From Rhodothermaceae bacterium bin80 (GTDB taxonomy: Bacteria > Bacteroidota > Rhodothermia > Rhodothermales > Bin80), in NCBI GenBank assembly GCA_002238805.1, contig MPNB01000008.1, positions 1 to 64,000 of the forward strand: a stretch of 64,000 bases of DNA. The letters are read 5' to 3'. The notes under the pieces are model-generated. The model had not been told where the DNA came from. It saw only the letters and a program-made list of their open reading frames with translations, and searched no databases. Position 1 is the stretch's first letter. The number at the start of each line of letters is the position of its first letter. Of this stretch, positions 37,201 to 46,039 are shown one piece after another. The position numbers were made by a program, and so were the translations under genes.

Positions 37201-37433
37201 GCATTGGGATCACCAACTTCAAGAGAAAAAGCCCCATCTATGTCAGTTGAGGCACCATTAAGTGTACCGGTTTCAACAACTGAAGCCCCGGGCAAAGGTT
37301 GATTGTCAAGTGCGGATACCACCGTGCCACTGACCGTGTGGTCCTGGGCGTGTACAGACTGAATTGTCACAAAGGACAATATCAGCAGAAGACACGGGCC
37401 GTACACACGCCCCCGTAGTAAGGTTTGAAGCAT
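34263..37433 (-). CDS. SusC/RagA-type TonB-linked outer-membrane transporter
   Basis: ~1056 aa from ATG 37433 (MLQTLLRGRVYGPCLLLIL), which gives a proper signal peptide ending SVHAQ. An in-frame ATG at 37496 would add 21 residues. A carboxypeptidase-like regulatory domain (VSGTVVSALDNQPLPGASVV) is followed by a plug domain with the SusC signature VDGVPIDNTTLGS and KGPSAAALYGTRAKNGVI, then a 22-strand type barrel ending ...SIGINLNVRL. It imports a substrate captured by the adjacent SusD, powered by TonB. No glycan-active enzymes or regulators (SusR, anti-sigma/ECF) are adjacent. Confidence 0.95.
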   Translation of the reverse strand: MLQTLLRGRVYGPCLLLILSFVTIQSVHAQDHTVSGTVVSALDNQPLPGASVVETGTLNGASTDIDGAFSLEVGDPNASLTVTFIGYVSQTIEIEGRDEITIAMEEDTGLLEELVVTAGGIERKERAVGYAVSEVGGEDLREIRENNVANALAGKVAGVIVTKPATGPAGSSRVIIRGASSLGEDSQPLYVVDGVPIDNTTLGSAGMWGGTDGGDGIGSINPDDIEKMTVLKGPSAAALYGTRAKNGVILITTKKAVPGSGLGVEFSSNTTFENVLVNTDWQSRYGQGTRGAKPSSEDEALSTVDQAWGPSLDGAQTISWDGTNQPYSQAADAVNAFYNTGITSTNSLALTTATATSSLRIGLSHLQNEGISPNSGLTRTTLSLRGSSQFGARLSADAKINLVRELVNNRPRLSDSPGNANYSVYQLAPNVDVESMRCPPEDEACTEPGTDTDGRELHRGLFGNIYQQNPYWAAHQFTSSDEDRRAIGFASLTFKFAEGIHLMGRFGGDTYTTRRTGITPWGTAFSPVGGQSEQEYRITEINTDFLLTVDRTLTSSIGLQATAGGNILYRENETLSLSGGGGFNVPGLEVVTNQNTRSHGYGLNEKQINSLYGSAELAFNDFFFLTLTARNDWSSTLPVDNNSYFYPSISGSFVFSDAFEVPEWLSFGKIRASWAEVGGDTNPYALALTYGLSGSHLGQPRGAIAQGTIPLADLKPSSTVGIEGGFDIRFIDNRFGLDFTYYTQSATDQILSTTISSASGFGSQVINAGEISNQGFEVLLTTTPVRQGDWRWDLDVNLARNTNEVVELVEGQTSLVLGESRHRGNYVTADVGEAYGSIKGRKYLRQNVPAGGSDCDATGSIVHDADGLPMRTSDLCVLGNGTPKLSGGIRSGLRWRNLSLNMLFDMRFGGELFSVTNSAGYSNGLHKNTLQGRDVGYIVGDGVNESGETNTVQVDPQDYFGRIGGGTIGEEFVYDASFVKLRELQLNYNLPSRLFVRTPIRYASISLVARNLWLLYSNVDNLDPESLYNSTNRGIGLEHSGVPQTRSIGINLNVRL

Positions 37434-37496
37434 GATTGTTGCGGTTTTGTTTGTTAAAAGGACTGCGAATTGACCATATGCAGAACTACTACTCAA

Positions 37497-38092
37497 CGAG
37501 CCTGCTTAGAGAAAAGGCCTACTACTGCATACTTGCCGGACTGTCAACGCTGAGACACCTCAAGAGGTTCATTTGCAATACTGCATCAAAAGCCATAGAA
37601 TCAAAAAATCGACGTGATGGAGATATACAGCTCTTGCCTGTGTCTTTCAATCAATCTTGGCGTCTACTGAAAAGACCGGGCGTGATATCCTACATACTGG
37701 CATGCAATAAAGAAACGGATATTGAGGTTTCAGTAGTATGCGAAGTGTAATGTGGAATATATCCCGTAGGGGTCATGGAGTACGGAAGCCATGAACTTGA
37801 CTGATGCCCTCAACTTCTATTTGCGCAGCGTTGATGAGATCTTAGAACGTGACAGCTTGGGGGGCGCGTGAACACTAGTTGGTTAAAAGAAGCGCAATGT
37901 AGGGCTCTGAGGTAACGATTTGCGGGTTTATAATAGTGCTTGAGCTTGTGAATCAAGGGGATATCTTACCCTATTGCTCCATCCTCCATCTCTCAGGAAG
38001 CCCAAAAATACCTTTCCCAGTACGACAAATCAACTTCGTGATCCAAGACTGCATGCATGCGTTGAAATGCGATTGTTCCATAATTGAGTAAG
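37497..38092. other. 596-nt gap upstream of the arginine operon
   Basis: It holds the divergent promoters of susC and argG. TATAAT occurs near 37930. A hairpin TCATGG/CCATGA spans 37773-37794 and a GCATGCATGC palindrome lies at 38051-38060. A 26-codon ORF at 37791-37871 is open but has no recognised match. Nothing convincing as an RNA gene. Confidence 0.35.
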
Positions 38093-39283
38093 ATGGCTAT
38101 CGTACTGGCATTTAGTGGCGGGCTAGACACATCTTTTTGTGTGCCTTACCTGCGTGAAAAATATGCCGAAGAGGTGTTCACAGTAACTGTGGATACCGGT
38201 GCATCTGTCGAGAAAGAAACCCTCCGAGCCCGTTCGAGCGAATTAGGAGCACAAGAGCATTTTCACATTGATGCCCGCACAGTCCTGTATGAGGATCATC
38301 TAAAATTCCTGATCATGGGCAATGTCTTACGTGGGGGAGTCTATCCGCTCTGCGTTGGTGCTGAGCGTGTGGTGCAGGCTCGAGAAGTTGTTAAGATTGC
38401 CCGTCAGATCGGAGCGCGTGCAATCGCGCATGGCTCAACCGGAGCTGGGAATGACCAATTCAGATTTGATTCCGTAATTCAGTTGATGGCTGATGATATG
38501 GATCTCATCACACCAATCCGTGATGAGGGTCTCACCCGACAGTACACTACTGCATTTCTGCGCGAACGAGGTTTTTCAGTGCCAGAGAAAACCACACAGT
38601 ACTCAATCAATGACGGGCTTTGGGGAACAACCATCGGTGGCAAAGAAACCCTTGATACAGTTGCACCATTACCGAACGAGGCATACCCGAATACTGTGTC
38701 TCCAAGTGAAGCACCCGGTCCAGGAATTACAGTACATATTCAATTTGAAGAGGGATTACCTACAGCACTTGATGGGCATAATATGGAGCCTGTTCAGTTG
38801 ATCACTGAGCTTGCTGCTATTGGTGCAAATCACGGAATAGGCCGAGACATCCATGTGGGTGATACTATACTGGGACTTAAGGGGCGAATAGGTTTTGAGG
38901 CCCCTGCCCCTCTTATCCTAGTTACGGCACACAGAGAACTGGAAAAACTAGTACTCACCAAATGGCAGCGGTATCATAAAGATCAATTAAGCGATTTTTA
39001 TGGGATGTTGCTCCACGAAGGTCAACATTTTGATCCCGTCATGCGAGATATTGAGGCCTTCTTGGTATCTTCTCAGAGCGTTGTAACGGGATCTGTGATC
39101 GTACGACTCTGTAAGGGGATGATTGCCGTGCAAGGTTGTAAGAGTCCGTATTCAATGTTTGATACCGGAGTTGCAACCTATGGTGAAGAAACTGCTCTCT
39201 GGGATGGACGCGATGCCCGCAGCTTTTGCATGCTCAACGGACTCCCGGCTTACCTCGCACATAAGGCACGCTCGAAACAATGA
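38093..39283 (+). CDS. argG: Argininosuccinate synthase
   Basis: ~396 aa from ATG 38093 (MAIVLAFSGGLDTSFC). A TTG nine bases upstream is an alternative. It joins citrulline and aspartate with ATP to give argininosuccinate. The PP-loop ATP motif LAFSGGLDTSF at the N-terminus, IAHGSTGAGNDQFRFD in the middle, and YSINDGLWG identify the family. First gene of a six-gene arginine operon. The stop overlaps argC by four bases. Confidence 0.94.
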   Translation: MAIVLAFSGGLDTSFCVPYLREKYAEEVFTVTVDTGASVEKETLRARSSELGAQEHFHIDARTVLYEDHLKFLIMGNVLRGGVYPLCVGAERVVQAREVVKIARQIGARAIAHGSTGAGNDQFRFDSVIQLMADDMDLITPIRDEGLTRQYTTAFLRERGFSVPEKTTQYSINDGLWGTTIGGKETLDTVAPLPNEAYPNTVSPSEAPGPGITVHIQFEEGLPTALDGHNMEPVQLITELAAIGANHGIGRDIHVGDTILGLKGRIGFEAPAPLILVTAHRELEKLVLTKWQRYHKDQLSDFYGMLLHEGQHFDPVMRDIEAFLVSSQSVVTGSVIVRLCKGMIAVQGCKSPYSMFDTGVATYGEETALWDGRDARSFCMLNGLPAYLAHKARSKQ

Positions 39284-40275
39284 TTCGCGCAGCTATCTTG
39301 CATGGAGGTGGGTATGTCGGCCGCGAGTTGATCCACCTGCTTCTTAACCATCCTCGCGTTTCACTTTCTTGCGTGACTAGTCGAACCTATGCCGGAGCTC
39401 CACTAGATACTCCACATCCAGCGTTACGGGGACAGTATAACCTTCTCTTCATTGACCCAACAGAACTCGACTGTACCACATTCGATATCGTGTTTGTGGC
39501 TGCCGAGCATGGAAAGGGGGCCGCAAGCGTTAAGGCCTTACTTGACAGGGGGTATACAGGCGACATCATCGACATGAGTTCTGACTTTAGGTTCTCGGAT
39601 GTGAATACCTATGAGTCCTTATTCAAAGTAAAACATCCAGTACCCGAGCTGATACAGAAATTTTCGTACGGACAGCCGGAACTCTTTGCCCCCTACTCTA
39701 CACGTTATATCGCAAATCCGGGTTGTTTTTCAACTGGCATGCTCCTGTCTGTATGGCCCTTGCATCTGAATTGCACTGAGGTTAATGCTTCGATCATGGC
39801 TATCACGGGGGCGTCCGGCTCAGGTATTCGCCCTAAGCCAACAACACATTTCCCTGAGAGGGATGGTAACGTCCGCGCCTACAAGGTGTTGAATCATCAA
39901 CATTTGTTCGAAATTTCTCAGTTTTTGAACTCTGGCATATCCTTAGCAATGGTACCTGTCTCCGGACCATTTACACGGGGGATCTGGGGGACTGTGCAGC
40001 TAAAAGCACCAGCAAAGAGATCTGAGATCGCACGATGGTTCAACGAGGTGTATGGGAATCACAGTCTCATTCGGCTTTGGCCGGACATGCTCCCGGAATT
40101 ACGGTATGCCGTTGGATCACCTTACTGCGATATAGGATGGGTCGTACATGGAGAGCATCTCGTGATTGGATTTGCGCTTGATAATATGCTCCGGGGTGCT
40201 GCGTCTCAAGCGATACAGAATATGAATCTGTTAATGGATTGGCCAATCAAAACGGGCCTTGTACCTGAGGCATAA
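39280..40275 (+). CDS. argC: N-acyl-gamma-glutamyl-phosphate reductase
   Basis: 331 aa. It reduces N-acylglutamyl phosphate to the semialdehyde with NADPH. The Rossmann motif GGGYVGRELIHLL is at residues ~7-19. The catalytic Cys is in ANPGCFSTGMLL (usually NPGCYPT), and the active-site His region is PKPTTHFPERDGN. Overlaps argG by four nt (ATGA), so it is translationally coupled. Whether the acyl group is acetyl or succinyl is discussed under the carbamoyltransferase. Confidence 0.93.
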   Translation: MIRAAILHGGGYVGRELIHLLLNHPRVSLSCVTSRTYAGAPLDTPHPALRGQYNLLFIDPTELDCTTFDIVFVAAEHGKGAASVKALLDRGYTGDIIDMSSDFRFSDVNTYESLFKVKHPVPELIQKFSYGQPELFAPYSTRYIANPGCFSTGMLLSVWPLHLNCTEVNASIMAITGASGSGIRPKPTTHFPERDGNVRAYKVLNHQHLFEISQFLNSGISLAMVPVSGPFTRGIWGTVQLKAPAKRSEIARWFNEVYGNHSLIRLWPDMLPELRYAVGSPYCDIGWVVHGEHLVIGFALDNMLRGAASQAIQNMNLLMDWPIKTGLVPEA

Positions 40276-40279
40276 ATCA

Positions 40280-41449
40280 GTGAACACACAAACAATTTTA
40301 CGTGATGAGGACACATTTCTCATCCCGACCTACAAAAAGATGCCCGTCGCTCTCGTACGCGGCGAGGGATGCTATGTATGGGATAGCAACGGAAAGCGAT
40401 ATTTGGATTTCTACGGCGGTCATTGCGTTACGCCGCTTGGTCATTGTCCGCCTAGGGTGGTTGACGCCATAAAGCGGCAAAGCGAGCGACTGCTTTTCTA
40501 TTCGAACGTTGTTTATAACGATGTTCGCGCGCGCTCAGCTAGGCTCCTTGCAGAAATGGCCCCGCTGAAGCGGATATTCTTTTGCAATTCCGGCACGGAA
40601 GCAATCGAGACAGCACTGAAGATTGCCCGCAAATCCACCGGTCGCAATGAAGTAGTTTCTATGACCGGTGCCTTCCACGGGCGTACGCTCGGAAGTCTGG
40701 CTACTACTTGGAATCCAGCCTACCGAGCTCCTTTCACGAAAGTCTTGGCTAATTCCCATTTTCTGCCACTCGGGGATTTGGCAGCTGCGGAATCGTTTTT
40801 GGCCCACAACAGCGATACAGCAGCCGTACTCATTGAACCTATTCAGAGTATTGCCGGCATGGTAGGAGCCTCTGACGACTACTTCCAGGGACTGCGAAAA
40901 CTGTGTAACAGCACGGGTACGCTGCTGATTTTTGATGAAGTGCAGACTGGCGTTGGTCGTACGGGTACATTCAGTATCAGTGAGCAATTCGGAATTGTGC
41001 CGGATATGATCACTCTCGCCAAGAGTTTGGGATCCGGTGTTCCAGTAGGTGCGACATTGTTAAGTGAAGCTCTTTCAAATGAAGTTAAATATGGTGATCA
41101 GGGATCCACATTTGGCGGAGGAATGATTGCCATGAGTGCAGTTGAGGCAACACTCCAGTCTATTCGTGAGGATAATCTCATGAATAACGCCCCAAAAATA
41201 TTTGACGCCATCACAGATGCCGTACAACCGTTTGCTCTGGAAATGCGGGGACATGGTTGCCTGATTGGTGTGCGGATTAAACCCAAAGTGAGCAATATCT
41301 TGCCCGCTCTCCGTGAACGCGGTGTATTGGCTGGAGGTAGTGCGGATCCTAACGTGATGCGCCTCATGCCCCCACTTATAGCCAGTGAAGAACAGATTAC
41401 TGAATTTGCCGAGGCCTTTAGAGACGTAATAGAGAATGTACACGCCTGA
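40280..41449 (+). CDS. argD: Acylornithine aminotransferase (class III, PLP)
   Basis: ~389 aa from GTG 40280, four nt after the argC stop. A TTG at 40259 overlapping argC is less likely. It converts N-acylglutamate semialdehyde to N-acylornithine with glutamate as amino donor. Motifs are NSGTEAIETALKIAR, GAFHGRTLGSL, LLIFDEVQTGVGRTG (Asp contacts the PLP ring) and the Schiff-base Lys in ITLAKSLGSGVPVGA. The final codons overlap the next gene by 14 nt. Confidence 0.92.
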   Translation: MNTQTILRDEDTFLIPTYKKMPVALVRGEGCYVWDSNGKRYLDFYGGHCVTPLGHCPPRVVDAIKRQSERLLFYSNVVYNDVRARSARLLAEMAPLKRIFFCNSGTEAIETALKIARKSTGRNEVVSMTGAFHGRTLGSLATTWNPAYRAPFTKVLANSHFLPLGDLAAAESFLAHNSDTAAVLIEPIQSIAGMVGASDDYFQGLRKLCNSTGTLLIFDEVQTGVGRTGTFSISEQFGIVPDMITLAKSLGSGVPVGATLLSEALSNEVKYGDQGSTFGGGMIAMSAVEATLQSIREDNLMNNAPKIFDAITDAVQPFALEMRGHGCLIGVRIKPKVSNILPALRERGVLAGGSADPNVMRLMPPLIASEEQITEFAEAFRDVIENVHA

Positions 41450-42458
41450 CCCCAGACTAAAGCATCTATTTGACTGGCATGTCGAAAGTAATTCGACATG
41501 GGAAGAACAGTTGAGTCGTGCACGATTTCACTATCGGAATCCAAATCCGGCGCCAAGGCCGAATACTTTTCGCAGCATCGGCTTAGTATTTTTTAATTCT
41601 TCTCTTCGCACACGCACTTCCATGGAAGTGGCTGCTGCTCGACTTGGTGCTCATACCTCAACAATTATCCCAGGAGATGGCGTATGGAGTATGGAATGGA
41701 GGGATGGCGTCCGTATGGATGGTCAGCCCGTAGAGCATATCAGGGAGGCAATTGGTGTATTATCGCGCTATTACGATGCCCTGGGGGTTCGTTTGTTTGC
41801 CACGGGAACGGATTACGCACTTGACCAAAACGAGTCACGATTCAAGAAAGTTCTGGAGGCAGCCACCGTCCCCGTAATTAACCTGGAATCCGCGGTCTAT
41901 CACCCCTGCCAGGCCTTGGCAGATGCTGCGACTATTCACGAACACTTCAGAGATGAAGTTAAGGGTCGACGCTTTGTTCTTTCATGGGCCTGGCATCCAC
42001 GCGCACTACCGCAGGCCGTTCCCAACTCTGCCCTTCTAATGGCAGCCCGACTGGGTATGCAGGTGACTCTTGCACGACCAAAAGGATTCGAGCTGGCTCC
42101 TGAGATAATGAAACTTGCTGATTCGTATGCATCGCAGCACGGAATTTCAATAACCCAAACAGACGATCAGGATGCCGCTTGCGAAGATGCTGATGTGATA
42201 TACGCAAAAGCCTGGAGCGGTAACATGAGGTATGAGAATCCCGATGCAGAAGCTGTATTGCGGAATCAGCACCAGAACTGGCGAATACGCGAGCGTCATC
42301 TCGGAGAAGCCGTTTTTTTGCACTGTCTACCCGCACGCCGTGGGGTTGTAGTTGATGATGCAGTGCTTAACAGTTCACAGGCGATTCATTTGCTGCAGGC
42401 AGAATTTAGACTGCACGCACAGATGGCCATTCTGGAACGAGCCTGGAAACTCCTATGA
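41436..42458 (+). CDS. argF': N-acylornithine carbamoyltransferase (N-succinyl- or N-acetylornithine type)
   Basis: 340 aa. Carbamoyl-phosphate binding is shown by FFNSSLRTRTSMEV, HPCQALADAATI and HCLPARRG. The sequence belongs to the acylornithine branch, not ordinary OTCase: it has WAWHPRALPQAVPNS where OTCase differs, and lacks the SMG loop. In the acetylornithine enzyme of Xanthomonas a Glu in the MDGDTEEHI loop selects acetylornithine. Here the loop reads MDGQPVEHIRE, with Val at that place by my hand alignment. Published swaps of this residue to Pro, Ser or Val favour N-succinylornithine, as recalled. So succinylated intermediates are plausible. It overlaps argD upstream and argB downstream, as in a tight operon. 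Confidence 0.88.
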   Translation: MYTPDPRLKHLFDWHVESNSTWEEQLSRARFHYRNPNPAPRPNTFRSIGLVFFNSSLRTRTSMEVAAARLGAHTSTIIPGDGVWSMEWRDGVRMDGQPVEHIREAIGVLSRYYDALGVRLFATGTDYALDQNESRFKKVLEAATVPVINLESAVYHPCQALADAATIHEHFRDEVKGRRFVLSWAWHPRALPQAVPNSALLMAARLGMQVTLARPKGFELAPEIMKLADSYASQHGISITQTDDQDAACEDADVIYAKAWSGNMRYENPDAEAVLRNQHQNWRIRERHLGEAVFLHCLPARRGVVVDDAVLNSSQAIHLLQAEFRLHAQMAILERAWKLL

Positions 42459-43228
42459 GAGCTCCGGTCGTCATCAAAATTGGTGGCGGAACAATTGAGA
42501 ACCTAGGTCTCTTTTGGGATCAGCTCAAATTGATTAAGTCTCCGCTCATTATTGTCCACGGAGGCGGTATACAGTCCTCTAAATTGGCAAATCGCTTGGG
42601 TCACACACCTCGGATCATTAACGGACGGCGGGTAACAGGAAATCTGGACCTAAATATTGCTGAGTGGACCATGCGAGGCGCCATAAATGTACAGCTGGTC
42701 GCCCAAGCTAATACTTGTAACCTCAAAGCAGTTGGACTCAGTGGAGTGGATGGGTCCATACTAAATGTTCGTCGGCGTGAGCCATGGTTGATTGATGGTG
42801 AAATGGTTGACTTTGGGTGGGTTGGCGAAATAGTCTCAGTAGACACAACCCTGATTGAAACCGTATCCAATGCTGGATTCATGCCAATCATAGCCCCTCT
42901 CGGTGTTGATGCGATTGGACAACGATACAACGTCAATGCGGATACAGTGGCTTGTGCACTTGCTGTTGCCACCCAGGCGGAGGAGTTATTACTTATAACA
43001 GATACCGGAGGAGTGCTACGGGATCCCACTGATCAAGGATCAATACTACGAACATGTTCACCCACTGACGAAGCAGCAGGTATTGACCAAGGTTGGATCA
43101 CGGGAGGAATGCTAGTCAAACTGAGAATAGCGCGCGAAGCACTTGTTTTGGGCATTCCCAGTGTATGGGTACTAGGAGCAAATGACTTACTACAGAGACA
43201 GAAGGCTACTTCAGTCATTACAGGATAA
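42455..43228 (+). CDS. argB: N-acylglutamate kinase
   Basis: 257 aa amino-acid kinase fold. It phosphorylates N-acylglutamate. Features: VVIKIGGGTIENLG, the Gly-rich loop LIIVHGGGIQSSKLANRLG, substrate-binding RRVTGNLDL, VNADTVACALA, and LLLITDTGGVLRD followed by WITGGMLVKLRIA. The length fits arginine-insensitive short forms; no N-terminal helix associated with arginine inhibition is present. Overlaps argF' by four nt. Confidence 0.93.
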   Translation: MRAPVVIKIGGGTIENLGLFWDQLKLIKSPLIIVHGGGIQSSKLANRLGHTPRIINGRRVTGNLDLNIAEWTMRGAINVQLVAQANTCNLKAVGLSGVDGSILNVRRREPWLIDGEMVDFGWVGEIVSVDTTLIETVSNAGFMPIIAPLGVDAIGQRYNVNADTVACALAVATQAEELLLITDTGGVLRDPTDQGSILRTCSPTDEAAGIDQGWITGGMLVKLRIAREALVLGIPSVWVLGANDLLQRQKATSVITG

Positions 43229-43230
43229 TA

Positions 43231-44313
43231 ATGAGTGGAAGAAATGTGCTGGACCTGCTGAGCTCAATGATTCGATTCCCGTCATTGAGTGGAGAAGAAG
43301 ATGAGATATGTGCGTACATGCAGTCCTATGTAAACGCTGCAGGCATTCAAACCCGACGGGTTGGGAACAGTCTTTATTTTTGGATAGGACGCGGACCAAA
43401 CAAGCTACTCCTGGCCTCTCACCTCGATGTGGTCCCCCCATCCTCTGGACATCCTTATCCTCCATTCGATGCTGCCGAAGTGAACGACCGAATCTATGGC
43501 AGAGGGGCGTCTGATGCCAAAGCATCAGGTGCTGCCATGACTTCTGCACTGCTGGAGTTAGCTGCCGAAAATTGGCAACCAGAAAATGGGCAAGTAATTG
43601 TTGCCTTGACTGAATGCGAGGAAACCAGTTATGGAAATAATGGGCTAAGGAAATTATTGAAAGGACATTTACCTCGCCCCCAGGCTGCATTAATTGGCGA
43701 GCCAACCAGCTTACTACCCACTATCGCACAGAAAGGACTGCTCATATTACGACTCGATGCTAAGGGGAAAAGTGCACATGCAGCCCGTCATACCCTTGGA
43801 GAGAACGCCATTCTTAAGACTGTGGCAGATATTCAACATTTGTCTGACCTTACCTTTGATCGAGTGCATCCTATCCTGGGCCGCACCAGTCTGAACGTCA
43901 CTACTATCCAAGGGGGATCGGCCCGTAATGTTATTCCTGACCAGTGTACAATCTATCTGGATATTCGAAGTACGCCGTCCTACACACACGAAGAAATAGT
44001 CGCCCAAATCAGAGAAGCTGTTGAGTCAGATGTTACTGTTCACAGCAATCGTATAGTGCCGGTATCTACCGCGACCGATGAAACTATTGTAGATGCCTGC
44101 CTGGAGTCACTGCCCGGAACCGAACCCATGGGCTCCCCGACTGCAAGCGACTGGATCTTTCTGAAAGATGTTCCCACTGTAAAGATTGGTCCCGGCCGTA
44201 GTGAGTTATCCCATACGGCTGAAGAGTGCGTAGACAAATCTGAGGTCGTGCGGGCAGTTGATTTCTATAAGGCTGCCGTAAAAAGATATTTCGAGCGTTG
44301 CTGCCAGACTTGA
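43231..44313 (+). CDS. argE': M20 family deacylase, probable N-acyl-citrulline deacylase
   Basis: 360 aa zinc peptidase-like enzyme. Ligands: His in LLASHLDVVPP, Asp in GRGASDAKASGAAM, the Glu pair in LTECEETSYGNNG, and Glu in IGEPTSLLPTIAQKG. A dimerisation domain carries NVTTIQGGSARNVIPDQC. Since the operon carbamoylates acylornithine, the natural substrate should be N-acyl-citrulline, giving citrulline for argG. Starts two nt after argB. Last gene of the operon. Confidence 0.88.
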   Translation: MSGRNVLDLLSSMIRFPSLSGEEDEICAYMQSYVNAAGIQTRRVGNSLYFWIGRGPNKLLLASHLDVVPPSSGHPYPPFDAAEVNDRIYGRGASDAKASGAAMTSALLELAAENWQPENGQVIVALTECEETSYGNNGLRKLLKGHLPRPQAALIGEPTSLLPTIAQKGLLILRLDAKGKSAHAARHTLGENAILKTVADIQHLSDLTFDRVHPILGRTSLNVTTIQGGSARNVIPDQCTIYLDIRSTPSYTHEEIVAQIREAVESDVTVHSNRIVPVSTATDETIVDACLESLPGTEPMGSPTASDWIFLKDVPTVKIGPGRSELSHTAEECVDKSEVVRAVDFYKAAVKRYFERCCQT

Positions 44314-44400
44314 TCGATCTCTGCTATACAGACCAGACCATCCAGGATGGGGTCAATGAGTGATGACGCCCTTACAACACGCTTCTAACCACACACTGAG

Positions 44401-44420
44401 CGGCTTTTGTATCTAAGCCG
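44401..44420. terminator. Small hairpin between convergent arginine and BCAA operons
   Basis: CGGCTT-TTGTATCT-AAGCCG, a six-bp perfect stem in the 124-nt gap between the two convergent operons. It is short and has no strong T-run, so a terminator role is only suggested by position. Confidence 0.35.
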
Positions 44421-44437
44421 TGAAGCATTTTGAACTG

Positions 44438-46039
44438 CTACGCTGCCTCTGATTCTAAAACCTGAGCAGGTTGAGAATTCATAAGGTAATAGCGCACGCC
44501 ATCAGTCAGTGCCTGCCAGCTAGCTTCTAATATGTTGGGCGAAACTCCTACTGTATGCCAGATGGCTTCGCCGCTGATATCATGATGCTCAATCAAAACA
44601 CGCACCGAGGCAGCCGTCGCGTCTTCCGGTCTGAGAACACGTACTTTGTAGTCTGCAAGCCGTACGGATTCCAAGCGAGGATAAAAATGACAGAGCGCTC
44701 GATTGAGAGCATTAGATAAAGCGTCCACGGGACCGACCCCCTCACTCACTGCAAGCTCCCGATGCTTGCCAACGAAAACGGCAACCGTAGCCTCGGACCA
44801 TTCTGTTCCATGCTCATTTTGCTCACTATGTACCCGTAGACGATCCAACTTGAACATCTCCGTGTCCTCGCCTCGTATAGTGCGTAAGAGCAATTCAAAA
44901 GATGCTTCAGCCCCCTGGAACTCATACCCGAGATGCTCAAGCTCCTTGATGCGCTGGACCGCAAGTCGAGCCTCATCACGCCCATCAAGCGAAATGCCTA
45001 ATTCTTGTGCCTTGTAGCGCACATTTGATTGGCCTGATAAATCCGAAACCAGCACACGTCGCTTGTTTCCTACCAGTTCAGGTTCCATATGCTCATAAGC
45101 GCGTGGTTCCTTCATCACTGCAGATACATGAATACCTCCCTTGTGTGCAAAGGCACTACGCCCAACAAATGGGGCACGGTCAATCGGCAGCATGTTGCAG
45201 ATCTCGTAAACAAACTGGCTAAGATCTGCCAATGAACTCAGTTGCTCCTCGGAAACACAATCATAGCCTAGTTTATGCTGGAGACAAGCTATGACGGTGC
45301 ACAGATCCGCGTTACCGGTACGCTCACCGATCCCGTTGATGGTACCCTGAACATGGCATGCCCCCGCCTCCACGGCGGCGATAGTATTTGCTGCTCCAAG
45401 ACCACTATCATTGTGTGCGTGGATGCCTATAACACAACAATCACCGATGGTTGAGCATACCTGCTCAGTGATTCGTTGGATATCTGTCGGCATAGTGCCC
45501 CCATTCGTGTCACATAAGGCCAGAACATCTGCACCCGCTACTACAGCAGCGTTTAATGTCGCTAATGCATATCCAGGATCATCCTTGTAACCGTCAAAAA
45601 AATGTTCTGCATCATAAATCACACGACGGTCATGTAATGTTAACCATTCTATCGACCCGACAATCATGTCCAAGTTTTCATCTGGCAACACATTGAGTGC
45701 ATGCTTAACATGCAAAAGCCAGCTTTTTCCAAATATGGATACCGTATCTGTTTCCGCCGCTATCAGTGCCCGTAAATTAGGATCCTGATCTGGGGCGTTT
45801 CGGGGATGATGCGTTGATCCAAAAGCACAGATGCTTGCCTGTTGCCAATTCTCCTTTTGGGACAGTTCAAAGAACTCCTGATCTTTGGGATTCGATCCAG
45901 GCCAACCTCCTTCAATCACCCCGATGCCAAAAGCATCCAGTCTGTGCGCAATTCGAACTTTGTCAGTGACCGATAGCGTTACATGTTCGCCCTGTGTACC
46001 ATCGCGCAGTGTAGTGTCAAATAATTCAATGTATTCCAT
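44438..46039 (-). CDS. cimA: (R)-citramalate synthase
   Basis: 533 aa. Condenses pyruvate and acetyl-CoA to citramalate, the entry to threonine-independent isoleucine synthesis. The start MEYIELFDTTLRDGTQGEHV, the GWPGSNPKDQEFFE segment and HAHNDSGLGAANT (metal-binding HxH) with GTINGIGERTGNADL mark the CimA branch of the HMGL family, distinct from the leuA in the same operon. The C-terminal ~140 residues form an intact LeuA-type allosteric domain, so end-product inhibition is likely. Last gene of the branched-chain operon. The ATG overlaps the leuD end by 14 nt. Confidence 0.92.
   Translation of the reverse strand: MEYIELFDTTLRDGTQGEHVTLSVTDKVRIAHRLDAFGIGVIEGGWPGSNPKDQEFFELSQKENWQQASICAFGSTHHPRNAPDQDPNLRALIAAETDTVSIFGKSWLLHVKHALNVLPDENLDMIVGSIEWLTLHDRRVIYDAEHFFDGYKDDPGYALATLNAAVVAGADVLALCDTNGGTMPTDIQRITEQVCSTIGDCCVIGIHAHNDSGLGAANTIAAVEAGACHVQGTINGIGERTGNADLCTVIACLQHKLGYDCVSEEQLSSLADLSQFVYEICNMLPIDRAPFVGRSAFAHKGGIHVSAVMKEPRAYEHMEPELVGNKRRVLVSDLSGQSNVRYKAQELGISLDGRDEARLAVQRIKELEHLGYEFQGAEASFELLLRTIRGEDTEMFKLDRLRVHSEQNEHGTEWSEATVAVFVGKHRELAVSEGVGPVDALSNALNRALCHFYPRLESVRLADYKVRVLRPEDATAASVRVLIEHHDISGEAIWHTVGVSPNILEASWQALTDGVRYYLMNSQPAQVLESEAA

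Noticed and set aside
37436-37750. Plus-strand ORF of 104 residues upstream of argG
   Set aside because: It overlaps the susC start region, has no recognised motif, and begins on a weak codon context.
37791-37871. 26-codon ORF MNLTDALNFYLRSVDEILER...
   Set aside because: Amphipathic and neatly open, but too short and without a known relative or clear ribosome binding site. Kept only as a note.
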